Shown piece by piece: positions 16,650 through 25,727 of a DNA stretch of 64,000 nt. A program made the translations under genes and the position numbers. Origin of the DNA: Acidiflorens sp963847715 (GTDB lineage: Bacteria; Acidobacteriota; Terriglobia; Terriglobales; Acidobacteriaceae); contig CAWKAZ010000014.1 in the NCBI GenBank assembly GCA_963847715.1, positions 241,546-305,545 on the forward strand, read 5' to 3'. Within the stretch, counting starts at the first letter, position 1. Every line of letters starts with the position of its first letter. The notes under the pieces were generated by a model that had not been told where the DNA came from, did no database searches, and saw only the letters and a list, made by a program, of their open reading frames with translations.

Positions 16650-16795
16650 GGGCTAAAGCCCCTATCATTCGAGAGCGCTGACGCGGCCCTGAAGGTGTCC
16701 AGTTCCATGACATCCTTTACAAAACGTTCCGGGACATCCTTTACACTCCTGAAGGGCCGCTCTTCCACGGTTGCGCTGGCATTTCGGAAGCATTT
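16650..16795. repeat. Interspersed palindromic repeat, copy B (interrupted)
   Basis: This block repeats the order of copy A at 6805-6905: ACCACCAGGGCTAAAGCCCC, then GACGCGGCCCTGAAG, then GGGCCGCTCTTCCACGG and CATTTCGG. Unlike copy A it is split in the middle by a 53-nt insert with flanking duplicated CCTGAAG. It occupies most of the gap between the TMTC-like gene and the PP2C gene. Confidence 0.7.
16695..16747. mobile_element. Short insert with transposon-end features inside repeat copy B
   Basis: Fifty-three nucleotides begin with GTGTCC and end with TTTACACT, and contain the 13-mer GACATCCTTTACA twice (16709-16721 and 16733-16745, period 24 nt). The insert is flanked by CCTGAAG on both sides (16688-16694 and 16748-16754), as expected of a target duplication. 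Repeated subterminal sites of this type are known at the ends of IS21- and IS481-like elements, so this may be a residual or solo end. No transposase gene is present. Confidence 0.5.
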
Positions 16796-16812
16796 CGGCA
16801 AAGTGCTGGAAC

Positions 16813-17970
16813 CTAACCTCGCTTCAACAACAGACACGTCATATCGTCGTGCTGTGGTGTGTTCCCGACGAATTGGTCCAACTCCGCTAACAAGGTGCGC
16901 AGCATTTCTGGCGGAGCCGAGTTTGAGTTTCGATGGACCAACGCGATCAGCTCCGTTTCGCCATACTCGTCATCTTTCGCGTTGATCGCCTCGATGATTC
17001 CGTCGGTAAAAATCACCAGCCAGTCTCCGCGCTCCAGTCGAGTCGTTCCTGTCTGGTAGGCGGATTCGGCAAAGATTCCTACCGGAAGGCCGCCCGCCTC
17101 TAACCGTTCCACCGTGCCAGAGCTTTTTCGCAAGATGGGAACATTGTGTCCGGCATTGACATAAACGACGTCTCCGGTCAGCGGATCGAGTTCAGCGAAG
17201 AAGGCAGTCGTGAAGCGAACTCCACCCATGCTGTTGGAGCAGGAATAGTGATTGACGCCGGCCACGAGTTCGGCCAGCGCCACTCCGCTGGTGGATAGCG
17301 TGCGCAGGCTCGCCTGGAAAGTCGCCATCAACATCGCAGCAGGAATACTCTTTCCCGCGACATCGGCTACCACGAACAGAATTCGATCCTGGGTCAACGA
17401 TGGGCCGGGCCGCAGGATCACATCGTAGTAATCTCCGGCGACGGTATTTGCGGGGCGCGTCGCGTAGGCGATCTCGTACCCCGGAATCTTCAGGGGCGCG
17501 CCCGGCAACAACCACGCCTGAATGTCTTTAGCAATTTCGAGGTCGCGTTTCATCACTACGCGATCGGCGAGCTCCAGCAGCAACACGAGCAGCAGAAGCA
17601 GCGCGCCCCAGACGTGCAGGTCCAGTTCGAAGCTCTCGATATGTCCGGCGCGGTTGGTGTAAGTGAATCCACCTGCAGGAAAGACCAGCAGCACGAGCGC
17701 CAGCAACACCAGCACGCGGCGAGCGGGTGTGAGCTTCTCAATGATTGCCCAGAAGAGTGCCTTGGTGATCTGCCAGGCCCGACCGAAGCGATGCGGTTCT
17801 GCCTCAAGATTGTCGAGCCCGGCGGAATAGAGCCGGTAGCTGGAGCGCGCGTCTTTCTCGAACTGCGACCAGAGCTGGTTGACCGCCAGTCCTTCGCTGA
17901 CTCGATGCCAGAATTGCTGGGCGTTCTCGCGAAAAGATGGTGGAGGAGTGCGTTGCTGGGGGAAGGCCAT
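16813..17970 (-). CDS. PP2C-family Ser/Thr phosphatase (SpoIIE/RsbU type) with membrane segments
   Basis: A 385-residue protein. Two hydrophobic segments lie at about residues 80-103 and 118-136, placing the enzyme at the membrane. The C-terminal 240 residues are a PPM phosphatase domain with metal-binding acidic residues in AGDYYDV and VADVAGKSIPAAML, then YVNAGHN, FTDGIIEA and the terminal HDDMTCLLL. Such proteins dephosphorylate anti-anti-sigma factors in partner-switching pathways; no anti-sigma gene is adjacent, so the partner is unknown. The N-terminal 80 residues are not a recognised sensor domain. Confidence 0.86.
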   Translation of the reverse strand: MAFPQQRTPPPSFRENAQQFWHRVSEGLAVNQLWSQFEKDARSSYRLYSAGLDNLEAEPHRFGRAWQITKALFWAIIEKLTPARRVLVLLALVLLVFPAGGFTYTNRAGHIESFELDLHVWGALLLLLVLLLELADRVVMKRDLEIAKDIQAWLLPGAPLKIPGYEIAYATRPANTVAGDYYDVILRPGPSLTQDRILFVVADVAGKSIPAAMLMATFQASLRTLSTSGVALAELVAGVNHYSCSNSMGGVRFTTAFFAELDPLTGDVVYVNAGHNVPILRKSSGTVERLEAGGLPVGIFAESAYQTGTTRLERGDWLVIFTDGIIEAINAKDDEYGETELIALVHRNSNSAPPEMLRTLLAELDQFVGNTPQHDDMTCLLLKRG

Positions 17971-18041
17971 GGCGGAACAATCATTATAAGGTAGGGTGAA
18001 GTTCCCATTGGCGCAGGCACAAGCTCACACTTGGGTAGCTT

Positions 18042-19055
18042 TCAAAACAAATCCATCTGTTCGACTCCTTCGTGAGTGCTGCGGCTGTGGCGCGCGTGCT
18101 CATTTCCGATTCCATATTTCCTGCGAAGAGCAGCCATCAGTTGCGATAAGCGTTGCGCATATCCTTTGGGCAGAAACGCGCGATCGGCATAACGTGCGCG
18201 GTATCGTTCCACGAGGGCAGGGAAGTTCTCTTCGAGAAATGGCAGAAAGATGGCTGCGGAACACGGCTTCAGAAAAAGTGGATTTGCGAAAATATATTTC
18301 GCCCCGGCTGCGTGCGCGGCTTTCACTAACGCTTCGAGATCGCGCGGCTTGTCGGTGATTTCGGGGAGCACCGGAGCGCAGATCACGCCGGCATCCACGC
18401 CTGCGAGATTTAGCTGGCGGACGGCTTCGAGCCGCAGGTCGGGTCGCGGAGCCCGCGGCTCCAGTTTGCGGGCCAGTTCTACCTCAACCGTAGTAACGGT
18501 TACGTTCACGAAGACGCGATTGTGTTCGCCCAGGCGGCGCAGGATTTCCGCGTCGCGTGTGACCATGTTCGACTTGGTCACGATGCCGATCGAGAGTCCG
18601 GAGTGGCGGGCGAGTTCTTCTAGAATTGCCCGCGTGACCTCGAAGCGCCTTTCCGCCGGCTGATACGGATCGGTTGCCGTGCCGATGGCGATCTCCTCTC
18701 CGCGTTTTACCTTTTTCAACTCAGATTGCAGCAGGGCTGCCGCCTGCTGCTTGACGAAAATCTTTCGTTCGAAATCAACGCCGTCGCGAAGTTCCATGAA
18801 CTCGTGCGTGTAGCGCGCATAGCAGTACTTGCAAGCGAACTCGCAGCCACGGTAGGGATTGATGGCCCAGCTGAAAGGAAGATTGCGGCCGCTGACCACC
18901 CGGCTCAGCAGGGATCTCGCTCCAAGCGCGAAGTATTCGACATTGTGGCCTTCGCGCAGAGAATCTGCCTCGGCGGCGACGCGGGCGATACCGACCAGTT
19001 TTGGGGCCGGGTCGATCTCATGAAATAACGGAAGGGAGGACATGGTTTGATGCAT
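18042..19055 (-). CDS. Radical SAM protein of the SplB/Rv2578c-like family
   Basis: A 337-residue protein with a radical-SAM cluster motif CEFACKYCYARYTHEF (CxxxCxxC) near residue 70 in the context INPYRGCEFACKYCY, which is typical of the Rv2578c/PA0069 branch and of spore photoproduct lyase-like proteins. Following elements TATDPYQPAERRFEVTR and VTVTTVE belong to the TIM-barrel half. The reaction is unknown; repair of DNA or RNA photoproducts is only a suggestion from the SplB resemblance. The last residues MDLF are a short tail. The ATG at 19043 is an alternative start, since neither has a clear Shine-Dalgarno sequence. Confidence 0.83.
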   Translation of the reverse strand: MHQTMSSLPLFHEIDPAPKLVGIARVAAEADSLREGHNVEYFALGARSLLSRVVSGRNLPFSWAINPYRGCEFACKYCYARYTHEFMELRDGVDFERKIFVKQQAAALLQSELKKVKRGEEIAIGTATDPYQPAERRFEVTRAILEELARHSGLSIGIVTKSNMVTRDAEILRRLGEHNRVFVNVTVTTVEVELARKLEPRAPRPDLRLEAVRQLNLAGVDAGVICAPVLPEITDKPRDLEALVKAAHAAGAKYIFANPLFLKPCSAAIFLPFLEENFPALVERYRARYADRAFLPKGYAQRLSQLMAALRRKYGIGNEHARHSRSTHEGVEQMDLF

Positions 19056-19229
19056 TCGCCATTTGTTCGCCTATGAAGATAGCCTCGATCCTTCCGTATG
19101 TCAAATTCAATTTCTGCATGCTTTGCGGATCTCGAAGGATTTGATTGGAAGGGCAATAGTACCTTTGAGTGTGCGACATACGCGCACCCGCCTCATTGTT
19201 GGATGGAAGTCGAATAAAATGAGAGCATC

Positions 19230-19802
19230 ATGCGCAAAGCCCTTCCCCTTCTACTGATCGCTGCCTTCTGCCTGACCGGCTGCGACAAGTCCAAAACTTC
19301 CGCGGCCACAACCAGTGCTCCAGCCGGTGCCGCCGTTTCGAGTGATGATCCCGTCCAGAAGAAACTGCAGGAACTTGCCGGCGGCAACGCGAAGAATTGC
19401 GGGGTCCTGAAGACGCAGGGCACGCCCGAGTTGGAAGCAGCCAGCAAGTGCGCGGTGGATTCCGCCAAAGCCAACGCTCCGTTTTTTGTGGAGTACCAGA
19501 TGCCGGGCATGAATGTGGCTGTGGTCGGCAACGCGGCGGGCAAGCTGTATTCCGTGCAATCGCAAGAAGGCGGCGCCGGGCTGGTGAGTGGAGATTGTCC
19601 ATCGGCGCTGCGCGTGGCACCGAGCGGACGCGTCACCTGCTATGCGCCGGGGACTTTTCCGATGAGCGCTGGTGCTGGTTCGCACACGAATATGGCGCCG
19701 ACGATTCCGCCGATGATGGGGACGGGCGGTAGTCCGCACGGCGCGACCGGAGCCATGCCACCCGGACATCCTGCGGTGAAGCCAAAACCGCCAACGCCCT
19801 AA
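19230..19802 (+). CDS. Secreted lipoprotein of unknown function
   Basis: A 190-residue protein with a lipoprotein signal: MRKALPLLLIAAFCLTGC, where LTGC is the lipobox and Cys18 would be lipidated. Three further cysteines (KNCGVLK, SKCAVDS, GDCPSA and RVTCYAP give four) suggest disulfide bonds. The last 45 residues are rich in proline, glycine and methionine (GTGGSPHGATGAMPPGHP) and are probably disordered. No family was recognised. It stands divergent from the radical-SAM gene and convergent with the M16 pair. Confidence 0.72.
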   Translation: MRKALPLLLIAAFCLTGCDKSKTSAATTSAPAGAAVSSDDPVQKKLQELAGGNAKNCGVLKTQGTPELEAASKCAVDSAKANAPFFVEYQMPGMNVAVVGNAAGKLYSVQSQEGGAGLVSGDCPSALRVAPSGRVTCYAPGTFPMSAGAGSHTNMAPTIPPMMGTGGSPHGATGAMPPGHPAVKPKPPTP

Positions 19803-19826
19803 ACGGTAGTGGGTGATTGACCGTGT

Positions 19827-21305
19827 CTAGGGGTGATCGCCTTGATCCGGGATCAGTCCCGGCGGTGGCGCGGGAATCGTGATGTCCACTTTGTTGACGG
19901 TTCCCAGAGTTGCCAGCGGTTTGTCGAATTCAGAGACGTGGCCAACCACCAGCACCGCCATCTGGTCGCGGTGGATGTATTTCGCCGCCACTCGCGCTAC
20001 GTCCTCTTTTGTGACTTTTTCTATTTCTTTCTGGAAATTCTCTAGAAAATCGAGCGGATAGCCGTAGAACTCGTAGGCCATTTTTTCCTGCAGAACTTTG
20101 CCCGGCGAATCGAAACGGAAGACGAACGAATTCAGGATCGAATCTTTCGCCAACTTGATCTCTTTATCGTCGATCGGACGTTTCGCCAGATCAGCGATCT
20201 CTTCATCGAGCGCCTGAATCGATTCGATCGTGGTCTGGCTCTTGGTGCTCATCATGATCCGCAACATGCCGGGGTGATCCCAGCCTGCGCCGACTCCGCC
20301 GCCGACGCCGTACGCGAGTCCCTTGGTAGTGCGAATGTCGCCAAACAGACGCGATGAAAATCCTCCGCCGAACGCCTCATTGAATACCGAGACGGCGAAG
20401 TAGTCAGGATTCTTGCGGGTGATACCCACGCTGACCATCTGAATATTGCTCTGATTTACGTCGGTTTTTTCCACCTGGTAGTAGCCGGGCTTGGCTGGGT
20501 CGGCTTTGAAGTCGGGATCGTGCGCTGCCGGGCCCTTCGGCCATGAGGCCAACGCCTCGCGCAGATGCGCTTCCATCTTGACGGAGTCGAAGTCGCCGAC
20601 CACTCCGAGGATGATGTTGTTCGGGTGAACGTACTTGCCGTGCCAGTCAATCAGATCCTGGCGCTTGATGGCCGCGACGGTGGAATATTCCGCAACCCGC
20701 GCGTAAGGGTTTTTTGCGCCATAGACGAGCTTCGCCGCCTCTCGCCCAGCAATCTGTCCGGGGTCGTCGTTCTGGCGCGAGATACCGTCGTACATTCCTT
20801 TTTGCGCGATGTCGATTTTGTCGGCGCGGAATTCCGGATTCTTGAGCAGATCCACAAAGACACGGAAGACGTCGTCGAAGTCCTCTTTCAAACACGACCA
20901 GCTGGCGGTGGTCGAGTCGATGCCTCCGCCGGTTTCGACTTTTGCGGCGCGCTGCTCGAGATAGTCGTCGAGTTGATCGCCGGTCTGCGTCTTGGTGCCG
21001 CCCGTGCGCCAGACCTCGCCGTAGATGTCGGTCAGTCCAGTGAGGTTGGCAGGTACCGAGCGTGAGCCGCCGCGGATGCGGGCCGTGCCGTCAATCGTCG
21101 GCAACTCGTGATCTTCCTGCAGGAAAATCACCATGCCATTGGGGAGTTCAATGCGCTTTGGTTGCTGCGGATGGAACGGGGGCAGCTTGGGAACCGGTAT
21201 CTGCTGCCATGTTTGCGTTTGTGCACAAAGTGGCACGGCACAGTTGAGAAGAGCGATTCCGGCCAGAAGGACGAAAGCGATGGAGAACAGGAGTGTGCGC
21301 TTCAC
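19827..21305 (-). CDS. M16-family peptidase-like subunit lacking the zinc motif
   Basis: A 492-residue exported protein with a signal peptide (about residues 1-28). It has the two-lobed M16 fold, including the segment FSSRLFGDIRTTKGLAYGVG that matches the substrate-binding R/Y region of M16 chains. At the place of the HxxEH zinc motif it has GLTDIYGEVWRTGG, so it should be catalytically inactive. In M16B pairs, one chain carries HxxEH and the partner carries the R/Y pair; the upstream gene, overlapping by 4 nt, has HMFEH. The two are probably a heterodimeric periplasmic peptidase. Confidence 0.87.
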   Translation of the reverse strand: MKRTLLFSIAFVLLAGIALLNCAVPLCAQTQTWQQIPVPKLPPFHPQQPKRIELPNGMVIFLQEDHELPTIDGTARIRGGSRSVPANLTGLTDIYGEVWRTGGTKTQTGDQLDDYLEQRAAKVETGGGIDSTTASWSCLKEDFDDVFRVFVDLLKNPEFRADKIDIAQKGMYDGISRQNDDPGQIAGREAAKLVYGAKNPYARVAEYSTVAAIKRQDLIDWHGKYVHPNNIILGVVGDFDSVKMEAHLREALASWPKGPAAHDPDFKADPAKPGYYQVEKTDVNQSNIQMVSVGITRKNPDYFAVSVFNEAFGGGFSSRLFGDIRTTKGLAYGVGGGVGAGWDHPGMLRIMMSTKSQTTIESIQALDEEIADLAKRPIDDKEIKLAKDSILNSFVFRFDSPGKVLQEKMAYEFYGYPLDFLENFQKEIEKVTKEDVARVAAKYIHRDQMAVLVVGHVSEFDKPLATLGTVNKVDITIPAPPPGLIPDQGDHP

Positions 21306-22849
21306 TGTCCACCTCCTTGTTGCGCCGGGCCATTTCCGGGTGGCGGGCCGCCCGCGAACTCGATGATCCCCACGGTGCGGTTATCCGGAGTGAACGTCTT
21401 GTTCGCGACACGGCGAATGTCCGCTTTGGTGACCTTGTCGATGCGATCTACCGAGCGGAACAGTTCGCGCCAGTCATCGTAGCGCGCTTGATTGAGGCCG
21501 AGGGCGAAGGCGAGGCCTTCATTCGATCCAAGTGAACGGATGAGGCTCGCTTTGGCGCGCGTCTTGATCATCTTTAGTTCGTCGTCCGAAATATCTTCTT
21601 TCTTCAGGCGGTCGATCTCGGCGTGAATCGCGGTGGCCATCTCCTCCGGCTTGTGGCCCGGGATCGGGAAGGCATAGAAGGCGAAAAGATGCGGATACTT
21701 GGTTCCCGGCAACCCGGTGAATCCGGCGGAGTCGGAGGCAATCTGCTTGTCGCGGACGAGAGTGCGGTACAGGCGCGAAGTGCGTCCGTTCGACATGAGG
21801 TCGGCAATCGCGTCGTAGATCTGGTCGTCGGCGCTGCGGTAGTCAGGACGATGGTAGCCCTCGAGATACAGCGGTTGCGATTGCTCACGAAGCACGACGG
21901 TGCGCTCGGATTTCTGCGGCGGCTCATCCGTGGTTGCAGTGTCGGGCTTGGGGCGCGCCGGAATCCGCGAGAAGTATTTTTCGACAACGGGCATCGCCTC
22001 TGATGCTTTCAAGTCACCCACTACCGCCACGACCATATTCGAGGGCACGTAATACTTGTCGAAGAAATTCTGAGCATCGGTGGCGGAGAAGGAATTCAGG
22101 TCGGAAATCCATCCGATGGTTGGTCGATGATATGGGTGGGCAGCGAATGCCTCCTGGGTGAATTGCTCGAGAAGACGTCCGATGGGGTTGCTGTCGGTCC
22201 GCATGCGGCGCTCTTCGATTACCACGTTGCGCTCTTTATAGAATTGCCGCATCACCGGATGCAGGAAACGTTCCGATTCCAGATAGGCCCACAACTCCAG
22301 GCGATTGATGGGGAAGGAATAGTGGTAGCCGGTCTCGTCGAGGTCGGTGAACGCATTCATGCCTTCGCCACCTTCGCCTTCGACAATCTTGCCGAACTCA
22401 TTGTTATAGGGCGCCGAGAACTTGTCGGCGGCGGCGATCGCGTCTTTCCAGTTTTGTTCAAGCTGTTTCAGCTTGGCTTCGTCGCGATCGACGGGCTTGT
22501 CGCGCTCGGCAATGTAGGCGGCGTAAGCTTCTTCCACTTTCGCGAGCGCCACTCTTTCGCCGGCATAGTCGCGAGTGCCGATCGTATCGGTTCCCTTGAA
22601 GGCCATGTGCTCGAACATGTGAGCGAGGCCCGTTTTGCCCATGGGATCCTGCACGGATCCGGCATCGACGTGAGTGAAGAAAGAGAAGACCGGAGCCTCC
22701 GGCCGCTCACAAATGATGATGGTGAGCCCGTTGGCGAGCTTCTTGACGGTCGTGCGCTTTTCGAAGGAAGCCAGATCCTGGCATAGGGCGAGCGAGCCCA
22801 GAACAAGACAAGCAATAACGATTTGTAGCGAAATGATGCGCGACTTCAT
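21302..22849 (-). CDS. M16-family zinc peptidase, catalytic subunit
   Basis: A 515-residue exported protein with a signal peptide (about residues 1-23). The inverted zinc motif HMFEH occupies residues 77-81 in the context GLAHMFEHMAFKGTDT. A charged, probably helical insertion (about residues 100-150) separates it from EGEGGEGMNAFTDLDETGYH, where the third zinc ligand region lies. The C-terminal half repeats the fold. It is first of a two-gene operon with the inactive M16 chain. The tail PGNGPAQQGGGQ is low-complexity. Substrates of such periplasmic M16 pairs are unknown. Confidence 0.9.
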   Translation of the reverse strand: MKSRIISLQIVIACLVLGSLALCQDLASFEKRTTVKKLANGLTIIICERPEAPVFSFFTHVDAGSVQDPMGKTGLAHMFEHMAFKGTDTIGTRDYAGERVALAKVEEAYAAYIAERDKPVDRDEAKLKQLEQNWKDAIAAADKFSAPYNNEFGKIVEGEGGEGMNAFTDLDETGYHYSFPINRLELWAYLESERFLHPVMRQFYKERNVVIEERRMRTDSNPIGRLLEQFTQEAFAAHPYHRPTIGWISDLNSFSATDAQNFFDKYYVPSNMVVAVVGDLKASEAMPVVEKYFSRIPARPKPDTATTDEPPQKSERTVVLREQSQPLYLEGYHRPDYRSADDQIYDAIADLMSNGRTSRLYRTLVRDKQIASDSAGFTGLPGTKYPHLFAFYAFPIPGHKPEEMATAIHAEIDRLKKEDISDDELKMIKTRAKASLIRSLGSNEGLAFALGLNQARYDDWRELFRSVDRIDKVTKADIRRVANKTFTPDNRTVGIIEFAGGPPPGNGPAQQGGGQ

Positions 22850-22894
22850 CCTGCCTCCCGAGCGGAACGACGACGGAATACCAAAAAGTCGACG

Positions 22895-23992
22895 TTACGT
22901 GGAGGCGGGGAAGGTTGTCAAACGAGGGTCGGCGGGAAAATAGCGGCGCTGAAAATAAAGCGCGACGTTAACCAGCGCGATCATGACCGGGACTTCGACG
23001 AGAGGACCGATGACGGCCGCGAACGCAGCTCCGGAGTTGATGCCGAAGACGGACACCGCGACGGCAATCGCGAGTTCAAAATTATTGGAGGCGGCGGTGA
23101 ACGAAAGTGTGGCCGTCTTCGAGTAATCGGCGCCGAGTTTCTTCCCCATGTAGAACGAAACCAGAAACATCACGACAAAGTAGATCAGCAACGGCACTGC
23201 GATTCGCAGGACATCGAGCGGAAGGCGAACAATGTACTCACCCTTGAGCGAGAACATCACGACAATCGTGAACAGCAGCGCAATCAGCGTGAGCGGGCTG
23301 ACTCGCGGAATGAAAGTATGGTCGTACCACTCGCGACTTTTCATCCGCAGCAGCAGCGTGCGCGTCACGAAGCCGGCAAGAAACGGGATACCAAGATAAA
23401 TGAAGACGCTCTTCGCGATTTCCGCCACCGAGACATGGACGATGGCGCCTTGCAGCCCGAGTCTCGCCGGAAGCACTGTGATAAACAGCCATGCGTACGG
23501 CGAATAAAAGAACACCTGGAAGAGGGAATTGAAGGCTACGAGTCCCGCGGCGTATTCGGTGTCTCCACTGGCCAGTTCATTCCAGACGATGACCATGGCG
23601 ATGCAGCGTGCGAGGCCGATCATGATGAGTCCGGCCATGTATTCGGGGTAGCCGCGCAAAAACAAAACGGCCAACGCGAACATCAGGATCGGACCGACCA
23701 CCCAGTTTTGAATTAGGGACAGTCCGAGCACGCGCAGGTTGCGGAAAACCTCGTGCAGTTCCTCGTAGCGGACTTTAGTAAAGGGCGGGTACATCATGAC
23801 GATGAGACCCACGGCAATGGGAATCGACGTGGTGCCGATGCTGAAGCGGTTCAAGAAGGGCACGATCCCCGGAAGTTGCCATCCCAGCATGACTCCGATG
23901 ACCATGGCCGCGAAGATCCACGCGGTGAGATAGCGATCGAGGAAGCTAAGACTTTTCGTTGGCTTTGTCGTTGCCATCATCGCGCTGGTCAT
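22895..23992 (-). CDS. acr3: ACR3-family arsenite efflux permease
   Basis: A polytopic membrane protein of about 365 residues with ten hydrophobic segments. ACR3 features are visible: FLDRYLTAWIFAAMVIGV at the start, the conserved cysteine in GLARCIAMVIVWNELASGD, and the family sequence AASNNFELAIAVAVSVFGI. It pumps As(III) out using the proton gradient. I start it at the ATG at 23992, which has GGAAG ten nucleotides upstream and lies five nt after the arsC stop; an earlier ATG at 24022 overlaps arsC and has no ribosome site. It is last in arsR-arsM-arsC-acr3. Confidence 0.92.
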   Translation of the reverse strand: MTSAMMATTKPTKSLSFLDRYLTAWIFAAMVIGVMLGWQLPGIVPFLNRFSIGTTSIPIAVGLIVMMYPPFTKVRYEELHEVFRNLRVLGLSLIQNWVVGPILMFALAVLFLRGYPEYMAGLIMIGLARCIAMVIVWNELASGDTEYAAGLVAFNSLFQVFFYSPYAWLFITVLPARLGLQGAIVHVSVAEIAKSVFIYLGIPFLAGFVTRTLLLRMKSREWYDHTFIPRVSPLTLIALLFTIVVMFSLKGEYIVRLPLDVLRIAVPLLIYFVVMFLVSFYMGKKLGADYSKTATLSFTAASNNFELAIAVAVSVFGINSGAAFAAVIGPLVEVPVMIALVNVALYFQRRYFPADPRLTTFPAST

Positions 23993-23996
23993 GGCG

Positions 23997-24488
23997 TCAG
24001 TGCTTCCCAATGCGATCGACATCGTTTTTCAACGCCAGCCGGTCGAGCGAGGCCAGAGGCAGCGAGAGAAAAAGGCTGATGCGCCGGTCAAGAATGAAAA
24101 ACGCGTCGCGGAAGGCGCGTTCGATTTCCTCGGGAGTTCCGTGAACCGCCGCAGGGTCGGGAACGCCCCAGTGCGCGGTCATGGGTTGTCCGGGCCATAG
24201 CGGGCAGGTCTCTTTCGCGGCATTGTCGCAGACCGTGAAAACGAAATGGAGTTCAGGAGCCCCGGGTCGCCCGAATTCATCCCAACTCTTGCTGCGCAGT
24301 CCGGCGGTAGGAATGCCGGCCCTTTCAATTTCCTTCAGCGCTTCGGGACGAACTGTTCCTGAGGGATGACTTCCAGCACTGTAAGCGGTGAAGGACGGCT
24401 TTCCTTTGTGATTGAGGATGGCTTCGGCCATGATGGAACGCGCCGAATTTCCAGTACACAGAAACAGGACATTGTAGTGAGGTCGCAT
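23997..24488 (-). CDS. arsC: Arsenate reductase, thioredoxin/LMW-phosphatase type
   Basis: A 163-residue enzyme that reduces As(V) to As(III). The phosphatase-like P-loop CTGNSARS lies near the N-terminus (Cys10 as nucleophile), and later cysteines in FTVCDNAAKETCPLWPG provide the resolving pair expected of the thioredoxin-coupled class. The DPAA motif supplies the general acid. The start at 24488 has GGAG seven nt upstream; a longer frame to 24524 overlaps arsM and is less likely. It feeds arsenite to acr3 downstream and to ArsM. Confidence 0.9.
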   Translation of the reverse strand: MRPHYNVLFLCTGNSARSIMAEAILNHKGKPSFTAYSAGSHPSGTVRPEALKEIERAGIPTAGLRSKSWDEFGRPGAPELHFVFTVCDNAAKETCPLWPGQPMTAHWGVPDPAAVHGTPEEIERAFRDAFFILDRRISLFLSLPLASLDRLALKNDVDRIGKH

Positions 24489-24501
24489 ATCGAATCTCCG
24501 G

Positions 24502-25356
24502 CTAACTGCAGCAGGTCGGTCCACAACAGGTTTTTTCGACGCCTTTCGGTTTCACGGCGCGCACGAAAGCGCTCATGAACTTTTCGTCGACCTGGGGCGC
24601 GATGGCGTCCACATCAATACCTGCGGAAGAAAGAAACTCACGAGCGTCGTCCACGCGGTAAACGCGGGTGGGCTCCACTTCAATTTGCTCGAAACCTGCG
24701 GTTTTCAGCTTGGCGAGATATTCGTTTTCTTCCAGAGCACCCGCGATGCAGCCGACCCACAACAAAACGCTCCTGCGAACTTCGGCATTGATTTCTCCAC
24801 GGGTGACCACGTCCGAGACCGCGAGCCGTCCGCCTGGCTTGAGAACGCGAAAAGCCTCGCGCAGCACGCGATCCTTGTCGGCGGAGAGATTGATCACGCA
24901 GTTGGAGATGATGACATCCACCGAATTGTCGGGCAGGGGAATGCTTTCGATCTCGCCTTTTAGGAATTCCACGTTCTCCGCGCCTGCCTTGCGCTTATTT
25001 TCGTTGGCCAGCGCCAGCATTTCGTCGGTCATATCGAGGCCGTAGGCTTTGCCGGTTGGGCCGACCCGGCGCGCGGAGAGCAGCACGTCGATGCCACCTC
25101 CCGAACCGAGGTCGAGCACGGTCTCGCCTGGGTTCAGTTGCGCGAGCGCGGTGGGGTTGCCGCATCCAAGCGAAGCCAGCATCGCTTCCTCGGGGATCTG
25201 GCCGGCCTGCGACGCGTCATAAAGGTTCGAAGTGATCGGATCGCAGCACTCTCGGGCTGAAGTTGCTCCGCAACAACTGCTGCCGCCGCTGGTGACTCGC
25301 AGCGCAGCCTGTCCGTATTTCTCTTTTACGACTTCTTTAATGTTGGTATCGGGCAT
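24502..25356 (-). CDS. arsM: Arsenite S-adenosylmethionine methyltransferase
   Basis: A 284-residue methyltransferase. Motif I is VLDLGSGGGIDVLLSA, with the ArsM-specific NCVINLSADKDRVLREAFRV stretch. Arsenic-binding cysteines are present in SSCCGATSARECCDP, in GCGNPTA, in SNCVINL and in WVGCIAGA; the C-terminus ends with a second cysteine cluster KTCCGPTCCS. The start at 25356 is supported by GGAG upstream. It converts As(III) to methylated, volatile forms, complementing efflux by acr3. The gene lies 11 nt from arsR. Confidence 0.92.
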   Translation of the reverse strand: MPDTNIKEVVKEKYGQAALRVTSGGSSCCGATSARECCDPITSNLYDASQAGQIPEEAMLASLGCGNPTALAQLNPGETVLDLGSGGGIDVLLSARRVGPTGKAYGLDMTDEMLALANENKRKAGAENVEFLKGEIESIPLPDNSVDVIISNCVINLSADKDRVLREAFRVLKPGGRLAVSDVVTRGEINAEVRRSVLLWVGCIAGALEENEYLAKLKTAGFEQIEVEPTRVYRVDDAREFLSSAGIDVDAIAPQVDEKFMSAFVRAVKPKGVEKTCCGPTCCS

Positions 25357-25367
25357 GATGGCGTCTC

Positions 25368-25727
25368 CTATTTGCAAAATTGAATGAGGTCTTGCGGTTT
25401 GAGGGCCTTGTTGCGGGTGCAGCACTCGGCGTAGAGAAACTGCAGGATTTCCCGCAGCGCTTCGGTGTTGGCGGTGTAACGGAGAAAGGTACCCTTGCGC
25501 TCGACTTGCACCAACTCTTCGTTTTTGAGCTTGTCGAGGTGGTGCGAGAGGGTAGAGCCGGGGATGGCGAGCTCGTCCTGAATTTCGTTGACGACTAGGC
25601 CTTCGGGGTGGGCAGAGAGCAGCAACTGCATGATTCGCAGTCGTGGTTCGGTTCCCATGGCGGAAAACATATCCGCATAACGGGCCACGCGATCGCTGTT
25701 GATCTGAGCCTTACTGGTGTTACCCAT
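25368..25727 (-). CDS. arsR: ArsR-family arsenic-responsive repressor
   Basis: A 119-residue winged-helix repressor with the ArsR recognition helix GSTLSHHLDKLKNEELVQVE. Two adjacent cysteines in the C-terminal helix (AECCTRNKALKP) could bind As(III), an arrangement seen in ArsR types with C-terminal metalloid sites; the classical alpha-3 CVC motif is absent. It is first in the ars operon. Its start codon lies inside the left half of the operator palindrome and only six nt after a good -10 box, so the mRNA may be leaderless. An internal Met20 exists, but starting there would remove a helix. Confidence 0.9.
   Translation of the reverse strand: MGNTSKAQINSDRVARYADMFSAMGTEPRLRIMQLLLSAHPEGLVVNEIQDELAIPGSTLSHHLDKLKNEELVQVERKGTFLRYTANTEALREILQFLYAECCTRNKALKPQDLIQFCK

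Noticed and set aside
16625..16837. Short minus-strand frame through the interspersed repeat copy B
   Set aside because: The frame is created by repeat sequence; the repeat occurs also at 6805-6905 with a different frame.
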